DNA of 64,000 nt from Streptomyces qinzhouensis (lineage in GTDB: Bacteria; Actinomycetota; Actinomycetes; Streptomycetales; Streptomycetaceae): positions 4,960,001-5,024,000 of the forward strand of contig NZ_CP042266.1 of NCBI RefSeq assembly GCF_007856155.1. Reading direction: 5' to 3'. Under the pieces are notes generated by a model. The model was not told where the DNA came from. It did no database searches and was given only the letters and a program-made list of their open reading frames with translations. This document shows positions 18,088-26,202 of the stretch, piece after piece. Position 1 is the stretch's first letter. Every line of letters begins with the position of its first letter. The translations under genes were made by a program, and so were the position numbers.

Positions 18088-18453
18088 CCGACTCGGCAAC
18101 AGGGCGCCCGCGCGCTGCCCACACTGCTGATCCCGTTCGCCATCGCCGACCAGGCCCCCGCACTCGCCGAGGACCCCGGCGCACCGGTCGAAGAGATCTA
18201 CGCCGCCCTGGCCCTGGCCGGGCACAAGCTCACCTGGCCGGAGACCGTACGGGCCCGTATGCCGCAGAGCGACGGGCGCAGCGCCCTCGAACTCCCCGAC
18301 GCCACACCCGTCCTGCACACACTCCGCGTTACCCGCGGCACCAAAAACACCCCATTCTTCCTGGAGCACCTCCGCACCAGCGGCAGCCAAGCCCAGCTCG
18401 CCTACCGCATCACCGCCGACACCGCCCGCCCACTTCAGCCAGTCCGGAACTGA
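18088..18453 (+). pseudogene. C-terminal remnant of a GntR-family regulator (UTRA domain)
   Basis: The open frame, without a plausible start, encodes about 121 residues. It reads WPETVRARMP, LELPDATPVLHTLRVTRG, FFLEHLRTSGSQAQLAYRIT and ends LQPVRN, the pattern of a UTRA ligand domain C-terminus. The N-terminal winged helix is missing and an in-frame stop lies just upstream at 18085-18087. Regulators of this type often sit in streptomycete integrative elements beside recombinases, which fits the adjacent remnant. The assignment rests on motif resemblance only. Confidence 0.5.
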
Positions 18454-18797
18454 CCCGGAAAGGTGATCGGTCCAAACCTTCTTCACTTACTCAAGGGCGT
18501 GCCTGCGCGCCGGGCGACACCGCCTCGCCACCGGAGCCACCCCTTGCCACTCAAGCCCCGGACACACACCACCGTGACGTTGCTGGACGGGAACGGACAG
18601 CATCGGGAACGATGGCGACACGACACGATCTCCCGAAACAAGGGGCTGCCGAGTGCCTCGTGCCAGCCTCCCGGCCATCATGGTCATGACCATGGCGCTG
18701 TCCGATTCCCGTCAAGCTGGCTCGGTCGGTAGCCGTGGCCCCGCGTTCCAACTAAACGAAACCAGCGTGAACCGCTGAAAGAACCCCAGGTCAGCAA
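18454..18797. other. Gene-free stretch with a 16-bp palindrome
   Basis: No credible gene. The sequence has lower G+C and no coding periodicity that I can see. It holds a perfect palindrome, CATGGTCATGACCATG, at 18679-18694. The last 50 nt before the CRISPR repeats are relatively A-rich (ACTAAACGAAACCAGCG, CTGAAAGAACCCC) and may be a relic of the array leader. Confidence 0.4.
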
Positions 18798-18949
18798 GCC
18801 TCGACCCCGCGCCCGCGGGGATGGTCCGGGGCGGGAGGTCAAGGGCGCATTCCTGGAGGCCTCGACCCCGCGCCCGCGGGGATGGTCCTATCGGCCAGGC
18901 CTTGACGAACCTGCTCATCGCCTCGGCCCCGCGCCCGCGGGGATGTTCC
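18798..18949 (+). CRISPR. Orphan mini CRISPR array, type I-E-like, 3 repeats and 2 spacers
   Basis: Repeats start at 18799, 18860 and 18921, an exact 61-bp period (29-nt repeat plus 32-nt spacer). The core palindrome is CCCCGCGCCCGCGGGG followed by ATGGTCC, typical of actinobacterial I-E repeats. Repeats 1 and 2 are identical; repeat 3 has two changes (GACC to GGCC, ATGGT to ATGTT), as expected for the leader-distal end, so the array reads left to right. Spacers are 18828-18859 and 18889-18920. No cas gene is in the window. A weak further copy may lie at about 18977. Confidence 0.82.
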
Positions 18950-19534
18950 GACGGCGGCTCGCCGGGACCTGGTCGGCCTCGGGTCGGCCCGGCGGGGGCT
19001 GCGAACAGCGTGGCCGGGGGCCGTGGCCTGCAGGGCTTTAGCAGCTCCCCTGGAGCGCGCCTTGAAGAGCAGGGGTCCCACTCGGGCCATTGCGTGCAGG
19101 TCCACGGACTGCCCGAGCCGCGCAAGCTTACGGGCCCCACCATCGGCACCGGGGTCCCACGTGGATCACCAGCCGGCCCCCCCGTGAAGCTGCCAGACGA
19201 AGGGGTGGTCCGGCCCGCTCAAGGCGCCCGTCAGGGCCGGAGCCGGCCGGAGCAGCTACGGCCCCGGGGTACTGATCACCGCCAACGGCAGATACGCCGC
19301 CGTGCAGAATACGACCAGTAAGAACCAGCACAGACGCTGCCTCACGGGGAACCACCACCCGACGACGACACGGGCCGCCGTAAGGCGCACGCGCCACTGT
19401 CCCGGCAGAACACGAACACCAGGCGCCGGGTGCCACCGGGGCGACCAGGAACCAGCACGCCGACAGCCCGCAGGGTCGAAGCCACGACCAGGCAGCGGCA
19501 CCTGTCGCACGCGTACATCAGGGACCCCGACCCG
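18950..19534. other. Accessory stretch without a supported gene
   Basis: Several overlapping frames are open on the minus strand. One (19620-19342) encodes a Cys-containing MYACDRCRC peptide and another (19510-19256) a hydrophobic tail, but neither has a good ribosome-binding site, consistent third-position G/C bias or a recognised domain. I read it as decayed accessory DNA. Confidence 0.35.
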
Positions 19535-19966
19535 CTATCCATCGGCGCACCCGGAGTGGCCCGGCCAACCGGCTGGGCAGGCGAACGCCCCCGAACACGG
19601 CGGAAGCAACCGATCATCACGCCCCGCCATCGGCAGGAAGATCACCGGCGTCACGATCCACTGCGCCGCCACATCCGGGTTCCGGACCGATACCAGGCAC
19701 GGCTCTCCCCGGGAAAGCCGCCGCGCCGTCCAGCCCCAGTAGTCACCATCCGGACCGAACGCGTCCACAGGCCCGGGAACCAACGCTTCAGAAGCCAACT
19801 GGAACAGCGACTTCACCCAGGCAACCGCCTCCCCCGGCGACAACGCGTCGTACGAAGCCACCAGAAGCGCCGCTTCACCGGGATGCTGCACCATGCACTC
19901 AGCCCAGAACCCCTTACGTGGTGGGATCTTGAGCTTCTCCGCCACTGCGACTGTCTCATCGCTCAT
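19535..19966 (-). CDS. Hypothetical soluble protein
   Basis: 143 aa, ATG 19966. The first about 110 residues have normal composition and look like a real small globular protein (KLKIPPRKGFWAECMVQHPG, FQLASEALVPGPVDAFG, DYWGWTARRLSRGEPC). The last 30 residues become Pro/Cys/Gly-rich, which may mean a frameshift or late truncation. It is divergent from the XRE regulator, with a shared 118-bp promoter region containing inverted repeats. I do not recognise the family. It may be controlled by the XRE protein. Confidence 0.5.
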   Translation of the reverse strand: MSDETVAVAEKLKIPPRKGFWAECMVQHPGEAALLVASYDALSPGEAVAWVKSLFQLASEALVPGPVDAFGPDGDYWGWTARRLSRGEPCLVSVRNPDVAAQWIVTPVIFLPMAGRDDRLLPPCSGAFACPAGWPGHSGCADG

Positions 19967-20020
19967 GCGGTGAGGATCACGGGATTCGCCGGGACGGTGA
20001 TACCTCCCGCAAACTCCACT

Positions 20021-20053
20021 TAGGGACGTCCCGGACGCGGTAGAACGTCCCTA
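20021..20053. promoter_or_regulatory. Inverted repeat, candidate operator of the XRE regulator
   Basis: TAGGGACGT (20021-20029) and ACGTCCCTA (20045-20053) form perfect 9-bp arms 15 nt apart; a third partial half-site, GACGTCCC, follows at 20056-20063. They lie 32-64 nt before the XRE start and between divergent genes, the expected place for an autoregulatory operator. Confidence 0.55.
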
Positions 20054-20084
20054 GCGACGTCCCCGAGTCCAGGGAGAAACTGCG

Positions 20085-20828
20085 ATGTCGAACGAACGGT
20101 TACGAGCCTCTATGGCGGCCGGAGGGTGGACCTGTGCCGCGCTCGGCAAGCGTGCTGGTGTTGACCCCAAGTCCGTGGAGCGCTGGCTCAATCTGGGGCG
20201 CACGCCCCGCCGAGCCACAGCCACGCTCGCCGCTGAGGCATTGGGAGAAGACATGTTCACGCTCTGGCCCGCACTCCGCCCGGAACGTACCGCCCGGGTA
20301 GTCAGCCCGGAATTGGTCGCCTTCTACGATCAACGCGCCGATGTCCCCGTGTCCACCTTCACCGACCTTTTCGCACAGGCCGGCAAACAGATCGACATCC
20401 TGGTCTACGCCGCTGTCTTCCTCCACGAGGCGTATCCCCGTCTGAACGAGCTTCTCCGCGAGAGAGCCGCCGACGGCTGCACCGTGCGGATTGCCATCGG
20501 AGACCCGGAGAGCGAGAACGTGCAGCAGCGGGGCCGTGAGGAACAGTTCGGGCACGGCATCGAGACGCGATGCAGTCTCGCCCTCATGCATTACCGGCCG
20601 TTGCGTCAGGTACCGGGCATCGAGATCCGGACTCATGGCACGACCCTCTACAACTCCCTGTACCGGGCCGATGACCAGCTACTGGTCAACGCACACGTCT
20701 GGGGCGTAAACGCCTACGCCGCTCCCATATGGCACCTCCGCCGCAGTGGAGCGGGAGGAACCTTCCACACCTACGCTCAGAGCTTCGACGCTGTCTGGTC
20801 CACAGCGACCCCGGTTCCTGAGGAGTGA
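20085..20828 (+). CDS. XRE-type regulator with C-terminal PLD-like domain; TTA codon
   Basis: 247 aa. Residues 1-55 form a helix-turn-helix (CAALGKRAGVDPKSVERWLNLG). From about 80 a second domain begins (FTDLFAQAGKQIDILVYAAVFL...YPRLNELLRERAADGCTVRIAIGD) resembling the phospholipase-D-like sensor domain seen in many streptomycete regulators; a catalytic HKD is not obvious, so it is probably ligand-binding. Codon 6 is TTA (20100-20102), the rare Leu codon read only by the bldA tRNA, so translation may be restricted to late growth. The stop overlaps the downstream NUDIX region. Confidence 0.75.
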   Translation: MSNERLRASMAAGGWTCAALGKRAGVDPKSVERWLNLGRTPRRATATLAAEALGEDMFTLWPALRPERTARVVSPELVAFYDQRADVPVSTFTDLFAQAGKQIDILVYAAVFLHEAYPRLNELLRERAADGCTVRIAIGDPESENVQQRGREEQFGHGIETRCSLALMHYRPLRQVPGIEIRTHGTTLYNSLYRADDQLLVNAHVWGVNAYAAPIWHLRRSGAGGTFHTYAQSFDAVWSTATPVPEE

Positions 20829-20830
20829 AC

Positions 20831-21301
20831 TTGTCCCGCACGGAGTACTACGACGATCCCGATGCCCCCGAGCCCAACAGTTTGGTCGTGGCGGCCTCTG
20901 CCGTGGTGACCGACGACGATGGACGGATCCTGCTCCAGCGCCGCCGGGACAGCGGACTTTGGGCCCTGCCCGGTGGCGGGATGGAGATGACCGACTCCCT
21001 GCCCGGCACGGCCGTCCGTGAGGTTGCGGAAGAGACCGGGTTGGAGGTCGAGATCACCGGCCTTGTCGGTACGTACACCGACCCGCGTCACGTGATCGTC
21101 TACAGCGACGGAGAGGTCCGCAGGCAGTTCAACATCTGTTTCACCGCCCGGGTGACGGGCGGTGAACTCGCCATCTCGGACGAGTCCACCGAACTGCGGT
21201 TCATCGCGCCCGAGGACCTTGAGGACCTCCCCATGCACCACACCCAGCAGCTCCGTGTCCAGCACTTCTTGGAGCACCGGGAGCGGCCTTACCTGGGCTG
21301 A
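20831..21301 (+). CDS. NUDIX hydrolase
   Basis: 156 aa. Predicted to hydrolyse a nucleoside diphosphate linked to another moiety. The Nudix box reads GMEMTDSLPGTAVREVAEET, the usual Gx5Ex7REUxEExGU except that the first Glu is Asp; REVAEE is intact, so metal binding is probably retained. The start is TTG 20831 (MSRTEYYDDP), 5 nt after AGGAG; GTG 20825, overlapping the regulator's stop as GTGA, is the alternative. Coupled to the XRE regulator, suggesting a nucleotide-derived signal or damage product. Substrate unknown. Confidence 0.85.
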   Translation: MSRTEYYDDPDAPEPNSLVVAASAVVTDDDGRILLQRRRDSGLWALPGGGMEMTDSLPGTAVREVAEETGLEVEITGLVGTYTDPRHVIVYSDGEVRRQFNICFTARVTGGELAISDESTELRFIAPEDLEDLPMHHTQQLRVQHFLEHRERPYLG

Positions 21302-21315
21302 AGGCCGTCCGGGGC

Positions 21316-21993
21316 CTACTTCTCCTCGGTCTCCGGGGCCGGTGTCACGCCCACCGGGCAGCTCACGCCCGTGCCGCCGATGCCGCAGTAACCCGCCGGG
21401 TTTTTGTCGAGATATTGCTGGTGATATGCCTCGGCCGGATAGAACGGGCGGCCTTCCGCCGGGAGGATCTCCGTGGTGATCGTCCCGTAGCCGGAGCCGG
21501 TGAGGACCTTCTGGTACGCCTCGCGGGAGGCCGCCGCGGTCGCCGCCTGGGCCGGGGAGTGGGTGTAGACCGCGGAGCGGTACTGGGTGCCGACGTCATT
21601 GCCCTGGCGGAAGCCCTGGGTGGGGTCGTGGGACTCCCAGAAGAGCTTCAGAAGCTGCTCGTACGAGACGACCGACGGGTCGAAGACCACGCGGACCGCC
21701 TCGGTGTGGCCGGTATGGCCGGAGCACGCCTCCTCGTAGGAGGGGTTCGGGGTATGACCGCCCTGGTAGCCGACGAGGGTGGTCCAGACGCCGGGGGTCT
21801 GCCAGAACTTCCGCTCCGCGCCCCAGAAACAGCCCAGGGCGAAGTCCGCGACCTCCAGCCCCTCCGGATACGGGCCCAGCAGGGCGTTCCCCAGGACCGT
21901 GTGGCGGTCGGGGACGGAGAAGGCGGGGGAGGGGCGGCCCGGCAGGGCCTCCTCGGGGGTGGGGAGGACGGGGGCGCGACGGGACAGGAACAT
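21316..21993 (-). CDS. msrA: Peptide-methionine (S)-S-oxide reductase
   Basis: 225 aa. Reduces oxidised methionine in proteins. The catalytic motif GCFWG has Cys55, followed by [15 protein letters not shown] and FWESHDPTQ(G) of the MsrA family. The resolving Cys pair lies near the C-terminus ([14 protein letters not shown]). The N-terminal extension of about 45 residues is usual for actinobacterial MsrA. ATG 21993 follows AAGGAGGAG. Convergent with the NUDIX gene, with only 14 nt between stops. Confidence 0.95.
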   Translation of the reverse strand: MFLSRRAPVLPTPEEALPGRPSPAFSVPDRHTVLGNALLGPYPEGLEVADFALGCFWGAERKFWQTPGVWTTLVGYQGGHTPNPSYEEACSGHTGHTEAVRVVFDPSVVSYEQLLKLFWESHDPTQGFRQGNDVGTQYRSAVYTHSPAQAATAAASREAYQKVLTGSGYGTITTEILPAEGRPFYPAEAYHQQYLDKNPAGYCGIGGTGVSCPVGVTPAPETEEK

Positions 21994-22233
21994 GCGGGCT
22001 CCTCCTTCGGAGGTCGGTATCCGTTGAACGCCGGAGCTCCGGCGGACATTCCGGAAGCATCATGCGCCCGGTGCCCCGCCTCCGCCGCTCCGGCGGGCGA
22101 CGGGGTGCGGGTGGTGGCCCGAGGCAGGCACGAGGGCCCGCGGGCGCGGGAGTCGGTGGCCGACGCTGGGCGGCCCCGGCCGGGCGGGGCCGGGCCTGCC
22201 CGGACGGGGTCCCGGGGCGGGGCCGGGCGCCGG

Positions 22234-23346
22234 TCAGACGCCGCCCAGCATCGCCGGGCTGCCGCCGTTCGCCTCGAAGCCCGCGACCGCGAGATTGCGG
22301 TAGAGGGTGTACTCCGCCGCGGGGTCCTCACTCAGCGTCCACGGGAGGGCACCGACATGGCCGTCGACCCGGACGAGCTGGGTCATCGCCTCGGCCCAGC
22401 GCTCGGAGCGGATCAGGAACAGCGCCAGCAGATGGCGGACGTGCGCCAGCATCGGATCGTCGGGGCGGGCCGAGTGGACCGCGTACAGCGCGCCGTCGAC
22501 GGCCTTGGAGACCACCGCGCTCCGGTGGAAGTTCTGCATGATCACCAGGTCGGGGATGTGCTCGTACACCGCGAACAGCGGCAGCGCGGCGAGCAGCGAG
22601 CCCTTGGGGGCGCGGGCCGCGGCGGTGGTCGCGAAATGGTCGGCCTCCTCGCGGGAGCCGTGCCACTTCTCGCCCAGATACGGGAGGGCCGCGAGATGGC
22701 CGCCCATATGCGCGGGAGCCCGGTCGATGACCTTGGCCCACAGCTGGTCGAACTGCTCATGGCGGTAGCCCAGGCCGCGGGCGACGGCCAGCTCGGTGAT
22801 GTAGGGGACGGGGTCGTCCGGGGAGAGCCGCGCGGCCTCCTCGCAGACCGTCCGCGCCTCCTCCAGGATCATCCGGAAGTCGTCCTGGCCGACCGCGGAC
22901 GACCGCCAGGCCTGCTGGACGAGGAACTGGGCGTGCACCTGCGCGGCGCCCGGGTCCTGCGGGGCCTCGGAGCGCCAGGCGCGCAGCCAGGAGCCGCCGA
23001 CGCCGGGCCGCTGCTGGAGCTCCAGGGCCGCGGCGCCCGCGAAGGCCTGCACCCGCTGCCAGCGGACCTCACCGGCCGCCGGGGTGCCCGCGAGGAGCTG
23101 GGCCGCGGGCTTCCAGCTCTGGGTCTGCTGGACCACATCGAGTACATCGAGGAGATCCTGGTCGGGCCCGGGCAGCCGGATGTCCTGCTGCTCCTGGCGC
23201 AGGAAGCCGTAGGCCTCCGGATCGGCCGCGTCGGGGGAACGGGGGTCGACGACCTGAAGGCCCCCGCCGCCGCGGCGGCGGCGCACGAACGGCGCGACGA
23301 CGCAGAACAGCAGGCCCATCGCGATCAGGAACCAGAGAATCTCCAT
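22234..23346 (-). CDS. Membrane-anchored helical (TPR-like) protein
   Basis: 370 aa. A single N-terminal membrane segment (EILWFLIAMGLLFCVVAPFV) followed by RRRR and a long soluble domain with repeated helical pairs rich in Ala/Leu/Trp, consistent with TPR- or SEL1-like solenoids. ATG 23346 (MEILWF) is preceded by GGGGG; the longer frame upstream lies in the divergent promoter. It is divergent from the cystathionine gamma-synthase gene. Probably a scaffold facing the cytoplasm; no function is known to me. Confidence 0.75.
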   Translation of the reverse strand: MEILWFLIAMGLLFCVVAPFVRRRRGGGGLQVVDPRSPDAADPEAYGFLRQEQQDIRLPGPDQDLLDVLDVVQQTQSWKPAAQLLAGTPAAGEVRWQRVQAFAGAAALELQQRPGVGGSWLRAWRSEAPQDPGAAQVHAQFLVQQAWRSSAVGQDDFRMILEEARTVCEEAARLSPDDPVPYITELAVARGLGYRHEQFDQLWAKVIDRAPAHMGGHLAALPYLGEKWHGSREEADHFATTAAARAPKGSLLAALPLFAVYEHIPDLVIMQNFHRSAVVSKAVDGALYAVHSARPDDPMLAHVRHLLALFLIRSERWAEAMTQLVRVDGHVGALPWTLSEDPAAEYTLYRNLAVAGFEANGGSPAMLGGV

Positions 23347-23473
23347 GCCCCCATTGTCCCGGACCCCGCGGGATGCGAATCCGCCCGCCCGCCGGGTTCC
23401 CCGCAATGTGGCATCGAGTTGTCCACAACATGAGGGTTGTCCACAGGCGCGCCCCGGGTGGCCGCGGCGGGGC

Positions 23474-23479
23474 TACTCT
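23474..23479 (+). promoter_or_regulatory. -10 box of a leaderless promoter
   Basis: TACTCT ends 8 nt before the ATG of the downstream gene and no ribosome-binding site is present, the arrangement of leaderless Streptomyces transcripts. No convincing -35 is visible. Confidence 0.45.
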
Positions 23480-23487
23480 CTGGCCTC

Positions 23488-24645
23488 ATGAGCGACGACC
23501 AGCACAGCCACCACCATCTCGAAACCCTCGCCATCCACGCGGGCAACACCGCCGACCCGCTGACCGGCGCGGTCGTGCCGCCGATCTACCAGGTGTCGAC
23601 GTACAAGCAGGACGGCGTCGGCGGTCTGCGCGGTGGTTACGAGTACAGCCGCAGCGCCAATCCGACACGGACGGCGCTGGAGACCAACCTCGCCGCGCTG
23701 GAGGGCGGCCGCCGGGGGCTCGCCTTCGCCTCCGGTCTGGCCGCCGAGGACTGCCTGCTGCGCACCCTGCTGTCGCCCGGCGACCATGTGGTGATCCCGA
23801 ACGACGCCTACGGGGGCACGTTCCGGCTGTTCGCCAAGGTCGTCGCGCGCTGGGGCGTGGAGTGGTCCGTGGCCGACACCTCCGATCCGGCTTCCGTGCG
23901 GGCCGCGATCACCCCGAAGACCAAGGTGGTCTGGGTGGAGACCCCGTCCAATCCGCTGCTCGGCATCACCGATATCGCCGCCGTCGCCGGGATCGCCCAT
24001 CAGGCGGGCGCCCGGCTCGTCGTGGACAACACCTTCGCCAGCCCCTATCTCCAGCAGCCCCTCGCGCTCGGCGCGGATGTCGTCGTCCACTCCCTGACGA
24101 AGTACATGGGCGGTCACTCGGACGTGGTCGGCGGCGCCCTGGTCGCCGCCGACGAGGCCCTGGGCGAGGAGCTGGCCTTCCACCAGAACGCCATGGGCGC
24201 GGTGGCCGGCCCCTTCGACTCGTGGCTGGTGCTGCGGGGCATCAAGACGCTGCCCGTCCGGATGGACCGGCACAGCGAGAACGCGGGCCGGATCGCCGAC
24301 ATGCTCACCCGCCACCCCAAGGTGACCGCGGTGCTGTATCCCGGGCTGCCGGACCACCCCGGGCACGAGACCGCCGCGAAGCAGATGAAGGCCTTCGGCG
24401 GAATGATCTCCTTCCGGGTCGCGGGCGGCGAGCGGGCGGCCGTCGAGGTCTGCGACCGTGCCCGGCTCTTCACGCTCGGTGAGTCCCTCGGCGGGGTCGA
24501 ATCACTGATCGAGCACCCGGGTCTGATGACCCATGCCTCGGTGGCCGGATCGGCGCTGGAGGTGCCCGCGGATCTGGTGCGGCTCTCCGTCGGTATCGAG
24601 GCCGTCGACGATCTGCTCGCCGATCTCCAGCAGGCGCTCGGCTGA
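23488..24645 (+). CDS. metB: Cystathionine gamma-synthase/gamma-lyase (PLP-dependent)
   Basis: 385 aa. Cys/Met metabolism PLP enzyme that forms or cleaves cystathionine. Family hallmarks are PPIYQVSTY, YEYSRSANPTR, ASGLAAEDCLL, WVETPSNP, VVDNTFASPYLQQP and the PLP Lys205 in HSLTKYMGGHSD, then SLGGVESLIEHP. Synthase and lyase cannot be separated by motif alone; gamma-lyase activity in reverse transsulfuration is equally possible. The start is ATG 23488, probably leaderless. A His-rich N-terminus (HSHHH) is natural here. Followed by a strong hairpin. Confidence 0.92.
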   Translation: MSDDQHSHHHLETLAIHAGNTADPLTGAVVPPIYQVSTYKQDGVGGLRGGYEYSRSANPTRTALETNLAALEGGRRGLAFASGLAAEDCLLRTLLSPGDHVVIPNDAYGGTFRLFAKVVARWGVEWSVADTSDPASVRAAITPKTKVVWVETPSNPLLGITDIAAVAGIAHQAGARLVVDNTFASPYLQQPLALGADVVVHSLTKYMGGHSDVVGGALVAADEALGEELAFHQNAMGAVAGPFDSWLVLRGIKTLPVRMDRHSENAGRIADMLTRHPKVTAVLYPGLPDHPGHETAAKQMKAFGGMISFRVAGGERAAVEVCDRARLFTLGESLGGVESLIEHPGLMTHASVAGSALEVPADLVRLSVGIEAVDDLLADLQQALG

Positions 24646-24679
24646 CGGCAGCCGGGAGGGCCGACGCCGATCCGAAGAG

Positions 24680-24712
24680 CCGGCGCCGGAGGGGGCTCGC
24701 CCCGGGCGCCGG
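24680..24712 (+). terminator. Hairpin after the cystathionine gene
   Basis: CCGGCGCC (24680-24687) pairs with GGCGCCGG (24705-24712), and the interior GGGG/CCCC extends the stem. It lies 35 nt after the stop. Confidence 0.65.
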
Positions 24713-24783
24713 TCCTTCGGGCAGCGATACGTCACCGGGGCGGGGCCGTCCGGTCCCGGCCCGGGGCGCGGGCCGAGCGGAGA

Positions 24784-24975
24784 CTAAGCGGGGACCCTCT
24801 CGTCCTCCAGCAGGCCGCGGATCTGCTGCCGCAGCTCGGGGGAGTCGTCGTGGCCGTGCACGGAGACCGCGTGTTCGGTGGCCGCCCGTACGACCTCGTC
24901 CTCCTCACCGGCTATGGACAGCGTGCAGCCCGACTCACTCGGGTACTTGCGGCAGTCGGCGACTTTCCTGGTCAT
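24784..24975 (-). CDS. DUF1059 family small protein
   Basis: 63 aa. The whole protein is the DUF1059 domain: MTRKVADCRKYPSESGC, TLSIAGEEDEVVRAATEHAVSVHGHDD and a short acidic helix. Two conserved Cys (in ADCRKY and SGC) suggest a metal or redox role. ATG 24975 has GAGGAGG at a good distance. Monocistronic. Function is unknown; members are frequent in actinobacteria and archaea. Confidence 0.85.
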   Translation of the reverse strand: MTRKVADCRKYPSESGCTLSIAGEEDEVVRAATEHAVSVHGHDDSPELRQQIRGLLEDERVPA

Positions 24976-25078
24976 GACGACCTCCTCGGATGTCCGTACT
25001 CCGCTTTCTCCAGGATAGGCAGGACAGACCGGGGTAAAGGGAATATTTTCCCCAAGCTCCCTTCGGGGTGCCGCCCGC

Positions 25079-25330
25079 TCAGAGGCCCTCCACCGGGGGA
25101 GTCGTCTCCCGGGGCGGTCTGCTCCACGGCTCCGCCACCGCCGCCCACAGCAGCAGCCCGGTGATCAGGGCGAACAGCAGCAGCCAGACCGCCCCCCGGG
25201 CCGCGCGCCGCCGCCGGGCGATCCGCTCGCCCAGGTCCATCGCCCGCCGGGGCAGATCGGGCGGCAGCGCCGCCGCTCCGGCGCTCAGCATGCGCCGTAC
25301 GTCCTCCTGCTTACGGGTCTGCCCGCTCAT
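25079..25330 (-). CDS. Small single-pass membrane protein coupled to a sigma factor
   Basis: 83 aa with a basic stretch (RIARRRRAARG) before one transmembrane helix (AVWLLLFALITGLLLWAAVA) and a short Pro-rich outside tail. Its ATG overlaps the stop of the sigma-like gene (ATGA, 25327-25330), so translation is coupled. The order sigma factor then small membrane protein is that of a sigma/anti-sigma pair, but no zinc-binding anti-sigma motif is present. It may be a minimal anti-sigma anchor or an unrelated partner. Confidence 0.65.
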   Translation of the reverse strand: MSGQTRKQEDVRRMLSAGAAALPPDLPRRAMDLGERIARRRRAARGAVWLLLFALITGLLLWAAVAEPWSRPPRETTPPVEGL

Positions 25331-25749
25331 CCGGCCCCCGGGGTGTGCACGGTCGCGACCGCGCGGTGACAGATCGTACGGATCCGCTCGGCGGACAGCC
25401 CGAGCAGCGCGGCGGTCTGCTCCTCCGGCAGGCCCTCGTACAGCCTCAGCACCAGGACGAGCCGTTCCCGCGGGTGCAGCGCCCCCAGCAGTCCGCCGCG
25501 GGACCGGTGGAAGCGCCAGGAGCCCAGGGCGAACCGGGCGGCCAGCTCCCGGCGGGCATGGTCATAGGGGTCCTCGTCCCGCAGCTGGTCCCAGCCGGCG
25601 TACGTCCTGGCCAGTGCCGAGACCAGCAGCCGCCGGGCGCGCGGATTGCCGTCCGGGGTCTCGGCCGTCAGCAGGGTGGCGGCATGCAGCAGCCGGCCGC
25701 CCGCGCCCGCGACGAAGGATCCGAACCCCCGGGCCCGGTTGCCGCTCAT
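25327..25749 (-). CDS. SigE-family sigma-like protein, shortened
   Basis: 140 aa from ATG 25749. Residues 10-75 correspond to a reduced sigma region 2 (FVAGAGGRLLHAATLLTAE...LLVSALARTYAGWDQLRDEDPYDHARREL) and 85-135 to region 4 with its helix-turn-helix (LHPRERLVLVLRLYEGLPEEQTAALLGLSAERIRTICHRAV). GTG 25770 directly follows GAGGAG with no spacer and would add 7 residues; neither start is fully satisfactory. The acidic -10-binding helix is poorly conserved, so it may act as a regulator rather than a full sigma factor. Confidence 0.7.
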   Translation of the reverse strand: MSGNRARGFGSFVAGAGGRLLHAATLLTAETPDGNPRARRLLVSALARTYAGWDQLRDEDPYDHARRELAARFALGSWRFHRSRGGLLGALHPRERLVLVLRLYEGLPEEQTAALLGLSAERIRTICHRAVATVHTPGAG

Positions 25750-25770
25750 GGACGGCCGCTGCTCGCTCAC

Positions 25771-26202
25771 CTCCTCATCTAGGAGCAGACGCCCGGCCGG
25801 GGTCAATACGCCGGCGGGCAATCCGCGGGCAATCCGCGGGCATTTCGCAGGCATTCCCCGGCGGAGGCGCGGATCGTTCGAGGCGACCGCGAACGGCCCG
25901 ACGGGCAGGGGAAAACGGCGAGAAACGGCGGAGAAAGGGCCGGAAAGGATCGCGACGAGCGGTGTGGAGCCGTGTCGCGGGGTGCGCGGCCGGGCCGGAC
26001 GACCGGCGGACCCAGGTGGTCGGCGTACCAGGGTCGGATCGCCGGTGCGCGGGCTCGGCCGCGAAGCGCCGTGGACGGTGCGCGCGGGACGCGCATGGAG
26101 GATCGGAAACGTACGCAGAGGCAAGGGCGCGTACGGGGCCGTTGTCGGGGAACGGGCGGATGCCCGGAGGTCAGCGCGGGGACATACGGAAAGGGGAGAA
26201 GG
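25771..26202. other. Gene-free stretch with four 11-bp tandem repeats
   Basis: No supported gene. At 25814-25857 an 11-bp unit, GCGGGCAATCC, is repeated: two exact copies, then GCGGGCATTTC and GCAGGCATTCC. The rest is ordinary GC-rich intergenic sequence upstream of the sigma-like gene and downstream of marR. Confidence 0.5.

Noticed and set aside
18977..19005. Possible fourth CRISPR repeat
   Set aside because: It begins CCTCG at about the right distance but matches the repeat at only about half of the positions.
19256..19620. Two overlapping minus-strand ORFs (one Cys-rich, one hydrophobic)
   Set aside because: Both lack start signals and consistent codon bias; they look like decayed accessory DNA, possibly the shifted end of the gene at 19535-19966.
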